Shown: positions 7,827 to 16,704 of the stretch, piece by piece
How positions within the stretch are numbered: the stretch's first letter is position 1
Layout: each line of letters starts with the position of its first letter
Assembly: GCF_002844375.1 (NCBI RefSeq)
Contig: NZ_CP024199.1
Coordinates: 1,128,001-1,192,000, forward strand
From: Thalassospira marina
GTDB lineage: Bacteria; Pseudomonadota; Alphaproteobacteria; Rhodospirillales; Thalassospiraceae
Length of the DNA stretch: 64,000 nucleotides
Reading direction: 5' to 3'
Made by a program: the position numbers and the translations under genes
The notes under the pieces: generated by a model
What the model saw: only the letters and a program-made list of their open reading frames with translations
Told to the model about the DNA's origin: nothing
Databases searched by the model: none

Positions 7827-8507
7827 TTACGGGCGCAGAAACGCGATATTGGCGCGGGTTGCTGCACTCAGGACGTGGAAATGCATGGCATCGCGGGCGC
7901 GCGATGGGTTGCGTTCGCGCACAAAGCGTAAAACCTGTTCATGTTCCTGCAATGGGGCCTGAATCGCCGCTGCATTGGCGAAAGGCAGCATCTGGTTTTC
8001 GTGAATGCTTTGCGCGGTTGGATGCATGGCCTTGGCAAAAAGTGGGTTATCCGCCGCCTGTAGCAGAATATTGTGAAATTCCGTATCAGCCTTGGCAGCG
8101 TAAAACAGGTTATCATCGAGCAGGGCCTGTCGCATTTCTTCAATGCTGTTTTGTAAGGCCGTTAAATGCAGGTTGGTGCGGGCCTGTGCGGCCAGCCCGG
8201 CGACATAGGGTTCGATCGCCAGACGAAACTGGTAGACCTGTGCTGCATGCCGCGTCGATTGGGCATCGCGTGGGGTGCCATCCTGCGGGTCGGCGACAAA
8301 CACCCCCTTGCCTGCCAGAATTCTGACCAGTCCGAATGCCTCCAGCGTTGCCAGGGCTTCGCGCAGGCTGGCCCGGCTGACATTAAGCTCGCCCGCCAGC
8401 ATACGCTGCGAAGGCAGCGAGTCTCCGCTTTGCAATCCCTTGGTTTTGATCAGTTTTCTTATGTCCCGGGCGGCGCGTTCGGGGGCGCTTTCGTTTTGCG
8501 TCATCAT
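7827..8507 (-). CDS. FadR/GntR-family regulator with FCD ligand domain
   Basis: 226 residues. An N-terminal winged helix (residues 8-75, 'LPSQRMLAGELNVSRASLREALATLE') is followed by an all-helical FCD domain, whose Asp/His/His pattern usually binds a metal and a carboxylate effector. It is divergent from an amino-acid ABC importer, so the effector is probably an amino acid or organic acid taken up by that system. A perfect FadR-type half-site pair (8519-8531) sits 12 bp before its own start, which points to autoregulation and possibly control of the importer. Confidence 0.88.
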   Translation of the reverse strand: MMTQNESAPERAARDIRKLIKTKGLQSGDSLPSQRMLAGELNVSRASLREALATLEAFGLVRILAGKGVFVADPQDGTPRDAQSTRHAAQVYQFRLAIEPYVAGLAAQARTNLHLTALQNSIEEMRQALLDDNLFYAAKADTEFHNILLQAADNPLFAKAMHPTAQSIHENQMLPFANAAAIQAPLQEHEQVLRFVRERNPSRARDAMHFHVLSAATRANIAFLRP

Positions 8508-8518
8508 TTTTCCGTTAT

Positions 8519-8531
8519 CTGGTCTGACCAG
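8519..8531. promoter_or_regulatory. Probable FadR/GntR operator
   Basis: CTGGTCTGACCAG is a perfect palindrome (TGGTC-T-GACCA) matching the established FadR-subfamily consensus TGGTC-N-GACCA. It lies between the regulator start and the divergent importer. Confidence 0.75.
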
Positions 8532-8616
8532 TTGATAGGATTCATCAGAAATAATTTTTCCTTGTTTTTCAACATTTTTTGAAAAATTGAACGCAAAATT
8601 CTCAATGCTTCAAAAT

Positions 8617-8647
8617 TTGACATGGACAATAGCATAAAAATTATGCA
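8617..8647 (+). promoter_or_regulatory. Likely promoter of the amino-acid ABC operon
   Basis: TTGACA at 8617-8622, 17-nt spacer, AATTAT at 8640-8645, in AT-rich DNA. A short inverted repeat GCATAA-AAAA-TTATGC (8632-8647) covers the -10 and could be a second operator. Confidence 0.55.
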
Positions 8648-8706
8648 CCACTTAGGCATGGTTAAAAAATAAACTTTTCACCAGATATAAAAAATCGGAG
8701 AGGCAG

Positions 8707-9492
8707 ATGAAGAACTTCCTGAAGGTAACCATTGCCGCAATGGCAATGATGGCGGCCCCGCTGGCCGGTGCATCGGCAGCAGGCGCACTTGATGCGATCA
8801 AGGATGCCGGTGTCATTAAAATTGCGGTGCCGCAGGATTTTCCGCCGTTTGGCACCGTTGGCACAGACATGCAGCCGCAGGGCTATGACATCGACATGGC
8901 AAAGCTGATTGCCGATGATCTGGGCGTTAAGCTGGAAATGGTGCCGGTCACCACCAATAACCGCATTCCTTACCTGACGACGGGCAAGGTTGATCTGGTG
9001 ATTTCAACGCTGGGCAAAAACCCGGACCGCGAAAAGGTTATTGATTTTACCGATCCCTATGCGCCGTTCTTTAACGGTGTTTTCGGCCCGGCCGACATTA
9101 ACATCAAAGGCCCCGAAGATCTGAGCGGCCATACCCTGGGTGTAACGCGCGCAACCATCGAAGACATGGAACTGCAGAAAATTGCCCCCAAAGACGTTGA
9201 TATCAAACGTTATGAAGACAACAACGCCACCATTTCCGCCTTCCTTTCGGGCCAGGTTGAAGTTGTTGCCACCGGTAACGTAACGGCAGCGGCGATTATC
9301 GCGCGTAACCCGCCGCGCAAACCGGAACCGAAATTCCTGATTAAAAATTCACCCTGCTATGTCGGCCTGAACAAGGAAGAGCCGGAACTTAAAGCCAAGG
9401 TGAATGAAATCATCGCTGCTTCCCTGAAGGATGGCCGCCTGAACGCCATTTCCGAAAAATGGCTGGGCAACCCGCTTCCGGAAAAGTTCTGA
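8707..9492 (+). CDS. Polar amino-acid ABC transporter, periplasmic binding protein
   Basis: 261 residues with a Sec signal (1-24, ending ASAAG) and a strong site (ggagagg, 8698-8704). The mature part is a type-2 solute-binding protein of the SBP_bac_3 (His/Gln/Lys/Arg) group: 'IKIAVPQDFPPFG' strand, 'GYDIDMAKLIADDLG', and 'RIPYLTTGKVDLVIS'. It captures an amino acid in the periplasm and passes it to the two permeases downstream. The exact ligand cannot be read from the sequence. Confidence 0.92.
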   Translation: MKNFLKVTIAAMAMMAAPLAGASAAGALDAIKDAGVIKIAVPQDFPPFGTVGTDMQPQGYDIDMAKLIADDLGVKLEMVPVTTNNRIPYLTTGKVDLVISTLGKNPDREKVIDFTDPYAPFFNGVFGPADINIKGPEDLSGHTLGVTRATIEDMELQKIAPKDVDIKRYEDNNATISAFLSGQVEVVATGNVTAAAIIARNPPRKPEPKFLIKNSPCYVGLNKEEPELKAKVNEIIAASLKDGRLNAISEKWLGNPLPEKF

Positions 9493-9524
9493 TCTGATAC
9501 CGACAACCAGGTGACTGCGTTTCA

Positions 9525-10196
9525 ATGGCTTATCAATTTGATTTTGGCGCAATTCTTCCGCACTGGAAATTGCTGCTGGACGGGGTGGTTCTGACCACCG
9601 AACTGGCAGCCATTGGCGCAGTGGCCGGCGTTGGACTGGGCATTTTGGGGGCGTGGGCACGAACAGCCCGCCCCCCGGTTATCAGCCAGCTTGTGGCGAT
9701 TTATGTGGAACTGATCCGCAATACCCCCTTTCTGGTGCAGTTGTTTTTCATTTTTTTCGGTTTGCCGGCCCTGGGCCTGAAGCTGACCGAATTTCAGGCC
9801 GCCGCATTGGCAATGATTGTTAATCTTGGCGCCTATTCCACGGAAATCGTGCGTGCGGGCATCCAGGCCATTCCCGCCGGTCAGATCGAGGCCGCCCAAA
9901 GCCTGGCCATGAACCGGGTGCAGATTTTCCGTTACATTATTATTCGTCCGGCTTTGAAAAAAATCTGGCCTGCGCTTTCAAGCCAGGTGGTGATTGTCAT
10001 GCTGGGATCATCGGTCTGCTCGCAGATCGCGGCCGAGGAACTGACCTTTGCTGCCAATTATATCCAGGGCATGAATTTCCGCGCATTCGAGGTCTATTTC
10101 GTCACCACGGGCCTTTATCTCGTGATGTCGATCCTGCTGCGCCAGATCCTCAAAGTTTTCGGCAACTTCCTGTTTGAACGGCGGCACCATGCCTGA
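9525..10196 (+). CDS. Amino-acid ABC permease 1 (HisM/GlnP type)
   Basis: 223 residues, about five membrane helices, with the EAA coupling loop 'EAAQSLAMNRVQIFRYIII' near residue 125. Full length for a His/Glu/Gln-type permease. It lies 32 bp after the binding protein and overlaps the second permease by 8 bp, so the operon is tightly coupled. Confidence 0.92.
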   Translation: MAYQFDFGAILPHWKLLLDGVVLTTELAAIGAVAGVGLGILGAWARTARPPVISQLVAIYVELIRNTPFLVQLFFIFFGLPALGLKLTEFQAAALAMIVNLGAYSTEIVRAGIQAIPAGQIEAAQSLAMNRVQIFRYIIIRPALKKIWPALSSQVVIVMLGSSVCSQIAAEELTFAANYIQGMNFRAFEVYFVTTGLYLVMSILLRQILKVFGNFLFERRHHA

Positions 10197-10842
10197 ATTT
10201 ACCCTATGGGACATTGTCCATAACCTGCTTTTGGCTGCGCGCTGGACGGTGCTGTTATCACTGGTGGCCTTTGTGCTGGGCAGTATTGTTGGCCTGGCAT
10301 TGCTTCTGGTGCGCACGGCGGGCAATCGCTGGGCGGTGCGGGTTGTGCGGGGCTATGTCGAACTGTTTCAGGGCACACCGCTTTTGATGCAGCTTTTCAT
10401 CGTCTTTTTCGGTTTGCCGCTGATCGGGATTGATGTGTCGCCCTGGGTGGCGGCAACCTTCGGGTTAACGCTGTTTACCAGTGCGTTTCTGACCGAAATC
10501 TGGCGGGGCTGCGTTGAATCGGTTGCCAAAGGCCAGTGGGAGGCCTCAACCGCGCTGGGCATGAATTTTACCCAGCAAATGCGATACGTGATTTTACCCC
10601 AGGCACTGCGCATTGCCGTGCCGCCCACAGTTGGTTTTTCCGTGCAGGTGGTAAAAGGTACGGCGGTGACCTCGATCATTGGGTTTATCGAGCTGACTAA
10701 GGCCGGCACCATGATCACCAACGCCACCTATGCGCCCTTCACGGTTTATGGCTGCGTTGCCGTTTTATATTTCCTGATCTGTTATCCCCTGTCGCTTTAT
10801 GCCCGCTACCTGGAAGGAAAGTTCCGCCATGTCACTCGTTGA
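10189..10842 (+). CDS. Amino-acid ABC permease 2 (HisQ/GlnP type)
   Basis: 217 residues from ATG 10189, which overlaps the end of permease 1; an in-frame TTG at 10174 is less likely. The EAA loop reads 'EASTALGMNFTQQMRYVIL'. It pairs with permease 1 as a heterodimer and overlaps the ATPase gene by 14 bp. Confidence 0.92.
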   Translation: MPEFTLWDIVHNLLLAARWTVLLSLVAFVLGSIVGLALLLVRTAGNRWAVRVVRGYVELFQGTPLLMQLFIVFFGLPLIGIDVSPWVAATFGLTLFTSAFLTEIWRGCVESVAKGQWEASTALGMNFTQQMRYVILPQALRIAVPPTVGFSVQVVKGTAVTSIIGFIELTKAGTMITNATYAPFTVYGCVAVLYFLICYPLSLYARYLEGKFRHVTR

Positions 10843-11560
10843 GCTTCATGCCATTCATAAAAGCTTTGGCGCGTTACAGGTCCTCAAGGGCATTGATCTT
10901 AAAATCGATGAGGGGCAGGTTATTGCCCTGATCGGCAAAAGCGGGTCGGGCAAAAGCACGCTGTTGCGCACCATCAACGGCCTTGAAACCATTGATGACG
11001 GCACCATCATGGTGGCGGGCAAAAAGGTGGGCGACCATGACACCGACCTTTTGCAGTTGCGCCTGAATGTCGGCATGGTGTTTCAGCAGTTCAATCTGTT
11101 TCCCCATTATACCGCGCTCGAAAATGTGATGCTGTCGCCCCAGGTGGTGAAAAAGCAATCTAAGGCCGAAGCCCGCGAAATTGCCGAAGAAATGCTGGCA
11201 AAGGTCGGCCTGTCGGACAAAATGATGCATTATCCCGACCAGCTTTCAGGTGGGCAGCAACAGCGTGTTGCGATTGCCCGTGCGCTGGCCATGAAGCCGC
11301 GTGTTCTGCTGTGTGACGAGGTCACATCCGCCCTTGACCCCGAACTGGTCAATGAGGTTCTGGCCGTTGTGCGCCAATTGGCCGAAGAAGGCATGACGCT
11401 GGTAATGGTGACACACGAAATGCGCTTTGCCCGTGAAGTGTGCGATACCCTGGTTTTCATGCATCAGGGCCGCATTCATGAAAGTGGCAATCCCGAACAT
11501 GTCTTTGCCAGCCCCAAAACCCCGGAACTGGCAAATTTTGTTGGCGGGCTGGCCGGTTAA
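10829..11560 (+). CDS. Amino-acid ABC transporter ATPase (GlnQ/HisP type)
   Basis: 243 residues from ATG 10829 (ggaagga at 10812-10818). Walker A GKSGSGKST, Q-loop 'VFQQFNLFP', signature LSGGQQQR, Walker B 'VLLCDEVTSALD' and H-loop 'VTHEM' are all intact. Last gene of the importer operon. Confidence 0.94.
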   Translation: MSLVELHAIHKSFGALQVLKGIDLKIDEGQVIALIGKSGSGKSTLLRTINGLETIDDGTIMVAGKKVGDHDTDLLQLRLNVGMVFQQFNLFPHYTALENVMLSPQVVKKQSKAEAREIAEEMLAKVGLSDKMMHYPDQLSGGQQQRVAIARALAMKPRVLLCDEVTSALDPELVNEVLAVVRQLAEEGMTLVMVTHEMRFAREVCDTLVFMHQGRIHESGNPEHVFASPKTPELANFVGGLAG

Positions 11561-11716
11561 CCTGCACTGGCAACTATGTCGGCATCTGCGTGCTATCGGC
11601 AACGTTGCTGAAATATGACAATTCATTCCATTGCCGCCTTACCTGTTTTCCGGGCGATGCTTTGTGCCTAAAACTGCTTGCTGAAATAGATCGGGCAGGG
11701 ACGGGTGCAGGTTAAG

Positions 11717-12958
11717 ATGGCAATGGAAACAAACGACAAACCGGTTCTTTCCGGCCCTATTGCCTTTCTGGACCGTTATCCGTTTCTGGTGCTGGGCGTG
11801 GTGTTGCTGGGGGCCTTTTCATCGTCAACATCCGCGCCGCTTGGCGGGTTGTTCGTGGTGGATGGTTTGGGGCAGGACCCCTGGAAAATCAGCCTTGCAG
11901 CCATCATCAAGGTGGTGGTGACCCTGTTTACCAACCGGTATTACGGCCGTGCCATTGATCGCGGCGTTCCGGTGCGCTGGCTTTTGCTATCGAGTGTGAT
12001 CTGTTTTGTTGCGGGCATGGTTGTAATCGGCACTTTTCAGGTTTACTGGGTTTATGCCTTTATTGCCTCGGTGCTGATCGGGGTGGGGTCCGGGGCGTTA
12101 TCGGTGGTGTATTCGTTTGGTCGCCTTTTTGCCGAACAGACCGGGCGCAACGTCAAAAAATTCAATTCCCTGTTACGCATGCAAACATCACTGGGCTGGA
12201 TGGTTGGCCCGGCGGTGTCGCTATCGGTTTATGGGGCATTTGGTTTTACCTTCATTTATTTTGCCATTGCTGCTTTGGGGGTTGTCTGGCTGGTTTTTTG
12301 CCTGTGTGTGGTGCCTGCCGGGTTTAAAACCCACCATGCCGGTACTCTTGGTGCCAGTGCGGTTACCAAAATGAATACCGGTTTGCTGGTGGCGTGCATT
12401 CCCATCTTTTTAATTTCGACCGGGCATGTCGTGTTCCTGACCGCGATGCCGCTTTATTTTACCGCGTCACTGGGCTTGCCCCCCTCGGCGGCCGGGTTCG
12501 AGCTAACGGTAAAATGCTTTGTCGAAGTGATCGCCATCTATGCCTCTGTCGGGATCATCTCGCGGGTGGGCGAACGCAAAGGACTGATGATTGCGGCTCT
12601 GTGTGCGGTTGTTTTCTTTGTGCTGGTCTATCAGGCGCAGGATTTATGGCATGTGCTGGTATTAGGTGCGCTTGACGGGCTTTATTACGGCCTGTTTGCG
12701 GCCATTGGCATGACCTTTGTGCAAAATTTCGCCCGCAACCGGCCCGGCATGGCGACCAGTTATTATATCAGCACGCTTTTTGTTGGCGGGCTTAGTGGCA
12801 ATTTGCTGATGGGGCTGGTGGCAAACTATTATTCCTATCATGCGACGGTGGTGGTATCGGGTGTGATTGTTGCCATTGGCGGCCTTGCCCTGTTGTTAAT
12901 TGGCGATGCCCCACCTGAAGAAGACAATGCGGTTGCAAGCCCTGTATCATCTGCTTGA
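11717..12958 (+). CDS. MFS transporter, sugar-efflux (Set) type
   Basis: About 413 residues with 12 predicted membrane helices and two homologous halves. The first half has 'GRAIDRGVPVRWLLLSS' in the position of the MFS loop 2-3 motif. The overall pattern ('VVYSFGRLFAEQTGR' and 'MQTSLGWMVGPAVS') resembles SetA/SetB sugar exporters. Start is uncertain: GTG 11705, ATG 11717 and ATG 11723 are in frame. It stands alone on the + strand, so its regulator and substrate are not suggested by context. Confidence 0.8.
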   Translation: MAMETNDKPVLSGPIAFLDRYPFLVLGVVLLGAFSSSTSAPLGGLFVVDGLGQDPWKISLAAIIKVVVTLFTNRYYGRAIDRGVPVRWLLLSSVICFVAGMVVIGTFQVYWVYAFIASVLIGVGSGALSVVYSFGRLFAEQTGRNVKKFNSLLRMQTSLGWMVGPAVSLSVYGAFGFTFIYFAIAALGVVWLVFCLCVVPAGFKTHHAGTLGASAVTKMNTGLLVACIPIFLISTGHVVFLTAMPLYFTASLGLPPSAAGFELTVKCFVEVIAIYASVGIISRVGERKGLMIAALCAVVFFVLVYQAQDLWHVLVLGALDGLYYGLFAAIGMTFVQNFARNRPGMATSYYISTLFVGGLSGNLLMGLVANYYSYHATVVVSGVIVAIGGLALLLIGDAPPEEDNAVASPVSSA

Positions 12959-12988
12959 CTTTGGCGTGTCTGGCGCGATGATCACGCC

Positions 12989-13471
12989 ATGTCAGACATA
13001 GAATCAAATCCGCAAAAACAGATGCCACGCCTGTTTGTCGATGCCGATGCCTGCCCGGTAAAGGCCGAATGCGAACGCGTGGCTGAACGCCACCAGATGC
13101 AGATGTTTCTGGTATCAAATGGCGGCATTCGCCCGTCGCGCAATCCGTTGATCAAATGCATCTTTGTTCCGCCAGAACCCGATGCCGCCGATAACTGGAT
13201 TGCCGAAAACGCGCAGGCCAACGACATTATCATTACCGCCGATATCCCGCTGGCATCACGTGGGCTGGAAATTGGGGCGCATGTTTTGGGCCCAACCGGC
13301 AAAGCCTTTACCGAAGCCAATATCGCCAATGCGCTGGCGGGTCGCGAAATTGCTGCCCATATGCGTGAAGTTACCGGCGAGCAGGGCCGCAATGCCGGTT
13401 TCACCCAGCAGGACAGATCGCGTTTTTCAAGCGCGCTGGAAGTAATGGTGCAAACCGCCCGCCGGGCTTAG
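12989..13471 (+). CDS. YaiI/YqxD family protein (DUF188, UPF0178)
   Basis: 160 residues. The signature 'FVDADACPVK' opens the domain, followed by 'ITADIPLASRG' and 'RFSSALE', characteristic of DUF188. The conserved aspartates suggest a PIN-like nuclease fold, but no activity has been established for the family as far as I know. It begins 30 bp after the MFS gene and may share its transcript. Confidence 0.88.
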   Translation: MSDIESNPQKQMPRLFVDADACPVKAECERVAERHQMQMFLVSNGGIRPSRNPLIKCIFVPPEPDAADNWIAENAQANDIIITADIPLASRGLEIGAHVLGPTGKAFTEANIANALAGREIAAHMREVTGEQGRNAGFTQQDRSRFSSALEVMVQTARRA

Positions 13472-13566
13472 GCATAGGACATAGGCATCGGCCCGCCTTT
13501 GATGGATATTTTGCCGTTTCGACCATGCCGGGCTGAAAAGGTTGCCCGATAACGGCAGGATGACAC

Positions 13567-13608
13567 GGCAAAAAAGTAATGGCCCGCAGGAATGTTTCTG
13601 CGGGCCAT
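13567..13608 (-). terminator. Terminator between yaiI and the aldehyde dehydrogenase
   Basis: ATGGCCCGCAG (13579-13589) pairs with CTGCGGGCCAT (13598-13608). The T-run is on the minus strand (aaaaaa at about 13570-13575), so it mainly serves the convergent dehydrogenase gene. Confidence 0.8.
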
Positions 13609-13638
13609 CTTCATATTTCTGTATGTGAAATATGATTT

Positions 13639-15093
13639 CTAAAATGGATAATGGCGTTTGCCGTGCTGGATGGTCATCCAGCGGGTCTCGGTGAATTCAT
13701 CAATCGCGGCTTTGCCACCAAACCGGCCATAGCCACTGGATTTTACCCCGCCAAACGGCATTTGCGCTTCGTCATGCACGGTTGGGCCATTGATATGGCA
13801 AATGCCGCTTTCAATTTGCCGGGCGACATCCATGGCGCGTGTGATGTTTTGCGAAAAAACGGCCGATGACAGGCCATATTCGCTGTCATTGGCGATACGG
13901 ATGGCTTCATCATCGCCATTTGCACGCATGATGCACACGACAGGGCCGAAGCTTTCCTCGCGGTAAATGCGCATGGATGATGTGACATGGTCCAGCAGGG
14001 TAGCATCCATCAACGCCCCATTGGCCTTGCCGGACCCGGCGATAAGCTTTGCCCCCTTGGCAATGGCATCCTCGACCAGTTCTTCAATGCGGTGCGTTGC
14101 CTCGACCGTTACCACACCGCCCAGCACGTGTTTGCCTGCGGCAGGGTCACCTGCCGTCAGGGTTTTGGCCTTGGCGGCCAGTTTGGCGGCAAAATCATCG
14201 CCCACTTCATTGTCAACGATCAAGCGTTCGGTCGACATGCAAATCTGCCCCTGGTTCATATAGGCACCAAAGGCCGCGGCATTAACGGCTTCGTCAAGGT
14301 CGGCATCATCTAGCACCAAAAACGGGGCCTTGCCCCCCAGTTCCAGCAAAACCGGTTTCAGGTGCCGGGCGGCCAGTTCGGCAATGATGCGACCCACACG
14401 GGTAGAGCCGGTGAAATTGATGCGGCGAATGGCGGGATGCGCAATCAGGGCTTCGACAATTTCCGGGGCATCTTCGGGGGCATTGGTAATGACATTGACC
14501 ACACCTTCGGGCGCACCGGCTTCGCGCAGGCAATCGCCAATCAAATGATGGATGGCGGGGCAAAGTTCGGATGCCTTTAAAATCACCGTGTTGCCGCAGG
14601 CAAGCGGCATGGCAATGGCCCGTGTACCCAAAATGACCGGGGCGTTCCAGGGTGCAATGCCTAATACCACACCGGCAGGCTGGCGAATGCCCATGGCAAA
14701 GCTGCCCGGCACATCGGATGGAATAACATCGCCGGTGATTTGCGTGGTCATGGCGGCGGCTTCACGCAGCATATTGGCAGCCAGATGGGCATTAAAGCCG
14801 CCCCACATGGCGGTGCTGCCGGTTTCGGCCAGCACGCGGCGGCCAAATTCCTCGCCCTTGCTTTCCATAATTTCGGCGGCTTTTTGTAAAATCGCCCGGC
14901 GCGCACCCGGCCCGGTTTTGGACCATGCCGGAAAGGCGCTGGCGGCGGCATCGGCAGCGCGAATGGCGTCTTCCCTGGTGGCGGCGGCGGCACGGGTTGC
15001 GACTTCGCCTGTCACCGGGTTTTTGCGTTCAAAGGTGCGGTTCTGGCTGGCGGGACTGTCGGTATTATTGATCAATAGGTTGATGTCATACAT
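13639..15093 (-). CDS. NAD(P)-dependent aldehyde dehydrogenase, aromatic (salicylaldehyde/vanillin-type)
   Basis: 484 residues, full ALDH length. It shows the cofactor-site region 'IAPWNAPVILGTRAIAM', Rossmann turn 'FTGSTRVGR', general-base segment 'LELGGKAPFLVLDDADLDEA' and catalytic-Cys loop 'NQGQICMSTERL'. The combination resembles benzaldehyde, salicylaldehyde and vanillin dehydrogenases more than betaine or succinate-semialdehyde enzymes, but the substrate is inference. A divergent AraC regulator starts 291 bp away and probably controls it. Confidence 0.88.
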   Translation of the reverse strand: MYDINLLINNTDSPASQNRTFERKNPVTGEVATRAAAATREDAIRAADAAASAFPAWSKTGPGARRAILQKAAEIMESKGEEFGRRVLAETGSTAMWGGFNAHLAANMLREAAAMTTQITGDVIPSDVPGSFAMGIRQPAGVVLGIAPWNAPVILGTRAIAMPLACGNTVILKASELCPAIHHLIGDCLREAGAPEGVVNVITNAPEDAPEIVEALIAHPAIRRINFTGSTRVGRIIAELAARHLKPVLLELGGKAPFLVLDDADLDEAVNAAAFGAYMNQGQICMSTERLIVDNEVGDDFAAKLAAKAKTLTAGDPAAGKHVLGGVVTVEATHRIEELVEDAIAKGAKLIAGSGKANGALMDATLLDHVTSSMRIYREESFGPVVCIMRANGDDEAIRIANDSEYGLSSAVFSQNITRAMDVARQIESGICHINGPTVHDEAQMPFGGVKSSGYGRFGGKAAIDEFTETRWMTIQHGKRHYPF

Positions 15094-15384
15094 GGAAACG
15101 CGTTCCTCGCTGTTGCAGGCAGGGGCCTGGCTGTTTTCGGTGCCGCAATCTTTTGTTGCGTTTTATGCCATGGGGCTGCGCCCCTTGTCGGGGAACGACC
15201 CGCACACAGGGTAATGTTGATGTGGCAGGCTGTTTCCCCAACTTGATCCGGGCGATGTTGGTTGTTCTGTTGTTAGTAAGCCGGTGATTGGCAGCAATGT
15301 AAAGATAACCAGATTGACCTTTTTCGACAAAAAATTGCATAATTTTACCCATTCCAAACTGTTATGTTTGAGGGTGAAAAAGTA

Positions 15385-16593
15385 ATGTTTCCTGCGGGAT
15401 ATGGCGAAAAAGACGGGCGAAAAGGCAGTGGCCGTGCTGGCGATGATGCGAGGTGCACTGCGGCCGAAATGCAGCATGCTGACGATGCCAAACGCCACCC
15501 CCGGATGGACCGTTTTGAACCGGCACTGGCAACACGCAACTGGCGCCTGGATGGTACGAAGGGCGACAGGGAAGGGCAAAGCGATCATTGCCATGCCGTG
15601 TTGCTGGAAACCGGGCAGGCGCGCATCAGCCTGCGTCACGGTGCAATCAATATGCAGGGGCCAGCCCTGATCTGGCTGCCGGTGGGCGAGGGGCGTTTGC
15701 TTGACATTGATGCGGGCGGGCGGGGCTATTTCCTGTCCCTGCCTGATGACATGATTGCGCGCAGCCTGAACCAGTATTTCCAGCCCGGTTCTGATGCGCC
15801 TGAACGTGAGGCGTTATTGAAGCCGCAAGGGGCGGAAAATGCAGCGTCGCCTGTTGACCACCCGGCATCTGAAAGCGGGCAGTGCGATGATGATGCGGAG
15901 CAGGCAATTGCCAACGGGGAGGTTGCCGGTGCATCGGGGCGAAGTGACAGCATATCAACGCGCAAGCCCCGACCCGGCGGCGACGGGGCGGCATTGCGGT
16001 TTATGGCCGATACCGTCCATAACATTGATCTGACCCGGCAGGCGCATGATGGTGAACAGGCGCGCCTGATTTTTGCGCTGATATTGGGGGAAATCCGCGC
16101 GAACGGGCAGGGAAGCAGCCTGATTATGGGCGCACAGATCATTGCCCTGCTGGCGATGATAACCCGGCTTGCCGATGGCTGGATGACGCAGGGGAATGCA
16201 CAGGCGGCGGGGGCCCCAACACCAGCGCATGGCTCCGTCACATTGCACCGCTTTTTGCAGGTACTGGAAATTCATTTTCGCGAACACTGGAACGTGGCGG
16301 ATTACGCCCATGCCCTTGGCACCAGTGAAAGGCGTTTGGCGCTGGCAACAGTGCGGGCGACGGGCAAGCCACCCTTGCAATTGATCCATGACCGGGTTTT
16401 GCACGAAGCCTGCCTGCGCCTGGAACAATCGCCACTGGCGGTTGCGCAGGTGGCCTATGGCCTTGGTTTTCGTGATCCTGCCTATTTCAACCGCTTCTTT
16501 AAACGGTATATGGCCATGGCACCGGGGGCCTGGCGGCGGCGGAAACGGGCCGGGCTGATACAAAATGATACAAGTTTTGCGGCCTGGCCGTGA
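15385..16593 (+). CDS. AraC-family transcriptional regulator
   Basis: 402 residues from ATG 15385, favoured over ATG 15364 by GAGGG at 15370-15374. The N-terminal part is a cupin-like sensor ('ETGQARISLRHGAINMQGPA'), interrupted near residues 125-200 by a polar low-complexity stretch that lengthens it. The C-terminal 100 residues hold the double helix-turn-helix: 'WNVADYAHALGTSERRLAL' and 'VAQVAYGLGFRDPAYFNRFF'. It is divergent from the aldehyde dehydrogenase and is its likely regulator, perhaps responding to an aromatic aldehyde or acid. Confidence 0.85.
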   Translation: MFPAGYGEKDGRKGSGRAGDDARCTAAEMQHADDAKRHPRMDRFEPALATRNWRLDGTKGDREGQSDHCHAVLLETGQARISLRHGAINMQGPALIWLPVGEGRLLDIDAGGRGYFLSLPDDMIARSLNQYFQPGSDAPEREALLKPQGAENAASPVDHPASESGQCDDDAEQAIANGEVAGASGRSDSISTRKPRPGGDGAALRFMADTVHNIDLTRQAHDGEQARLIFALILGEIRANGQGSSLIMGAQIIALLAMITRLADGWMTQGNAQAAGAPTPAHGSVTLHRFLQVLEIHFREHWNVADYAHALGTSERRLALATVRATGKPPLQLIHDRVLHEACLRLEQSPLAVAQVAYGLGFRDPAYFNRFFKRYMAMAPGAWRRRKRAGLIQNDTSFAAWP

Positions 16594-16704
16594 CGATGTG
16601 CGGTTGATTATTGCCTGCGGCGGACTACTTCAATTTTTCTGACATAAAAGTGAAATGGCAGCACAGGGTGGTCGGGGTACTCTGTTAAGCAATCGCAAAA
16701 ATGG

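Noticed and set aside
9525..11560. Possibility that the ABC cluster is an intact opine or nopaline system
   Set aside because: Motifs only support a general polar amino-acid importer; no catabolic gene is linked.
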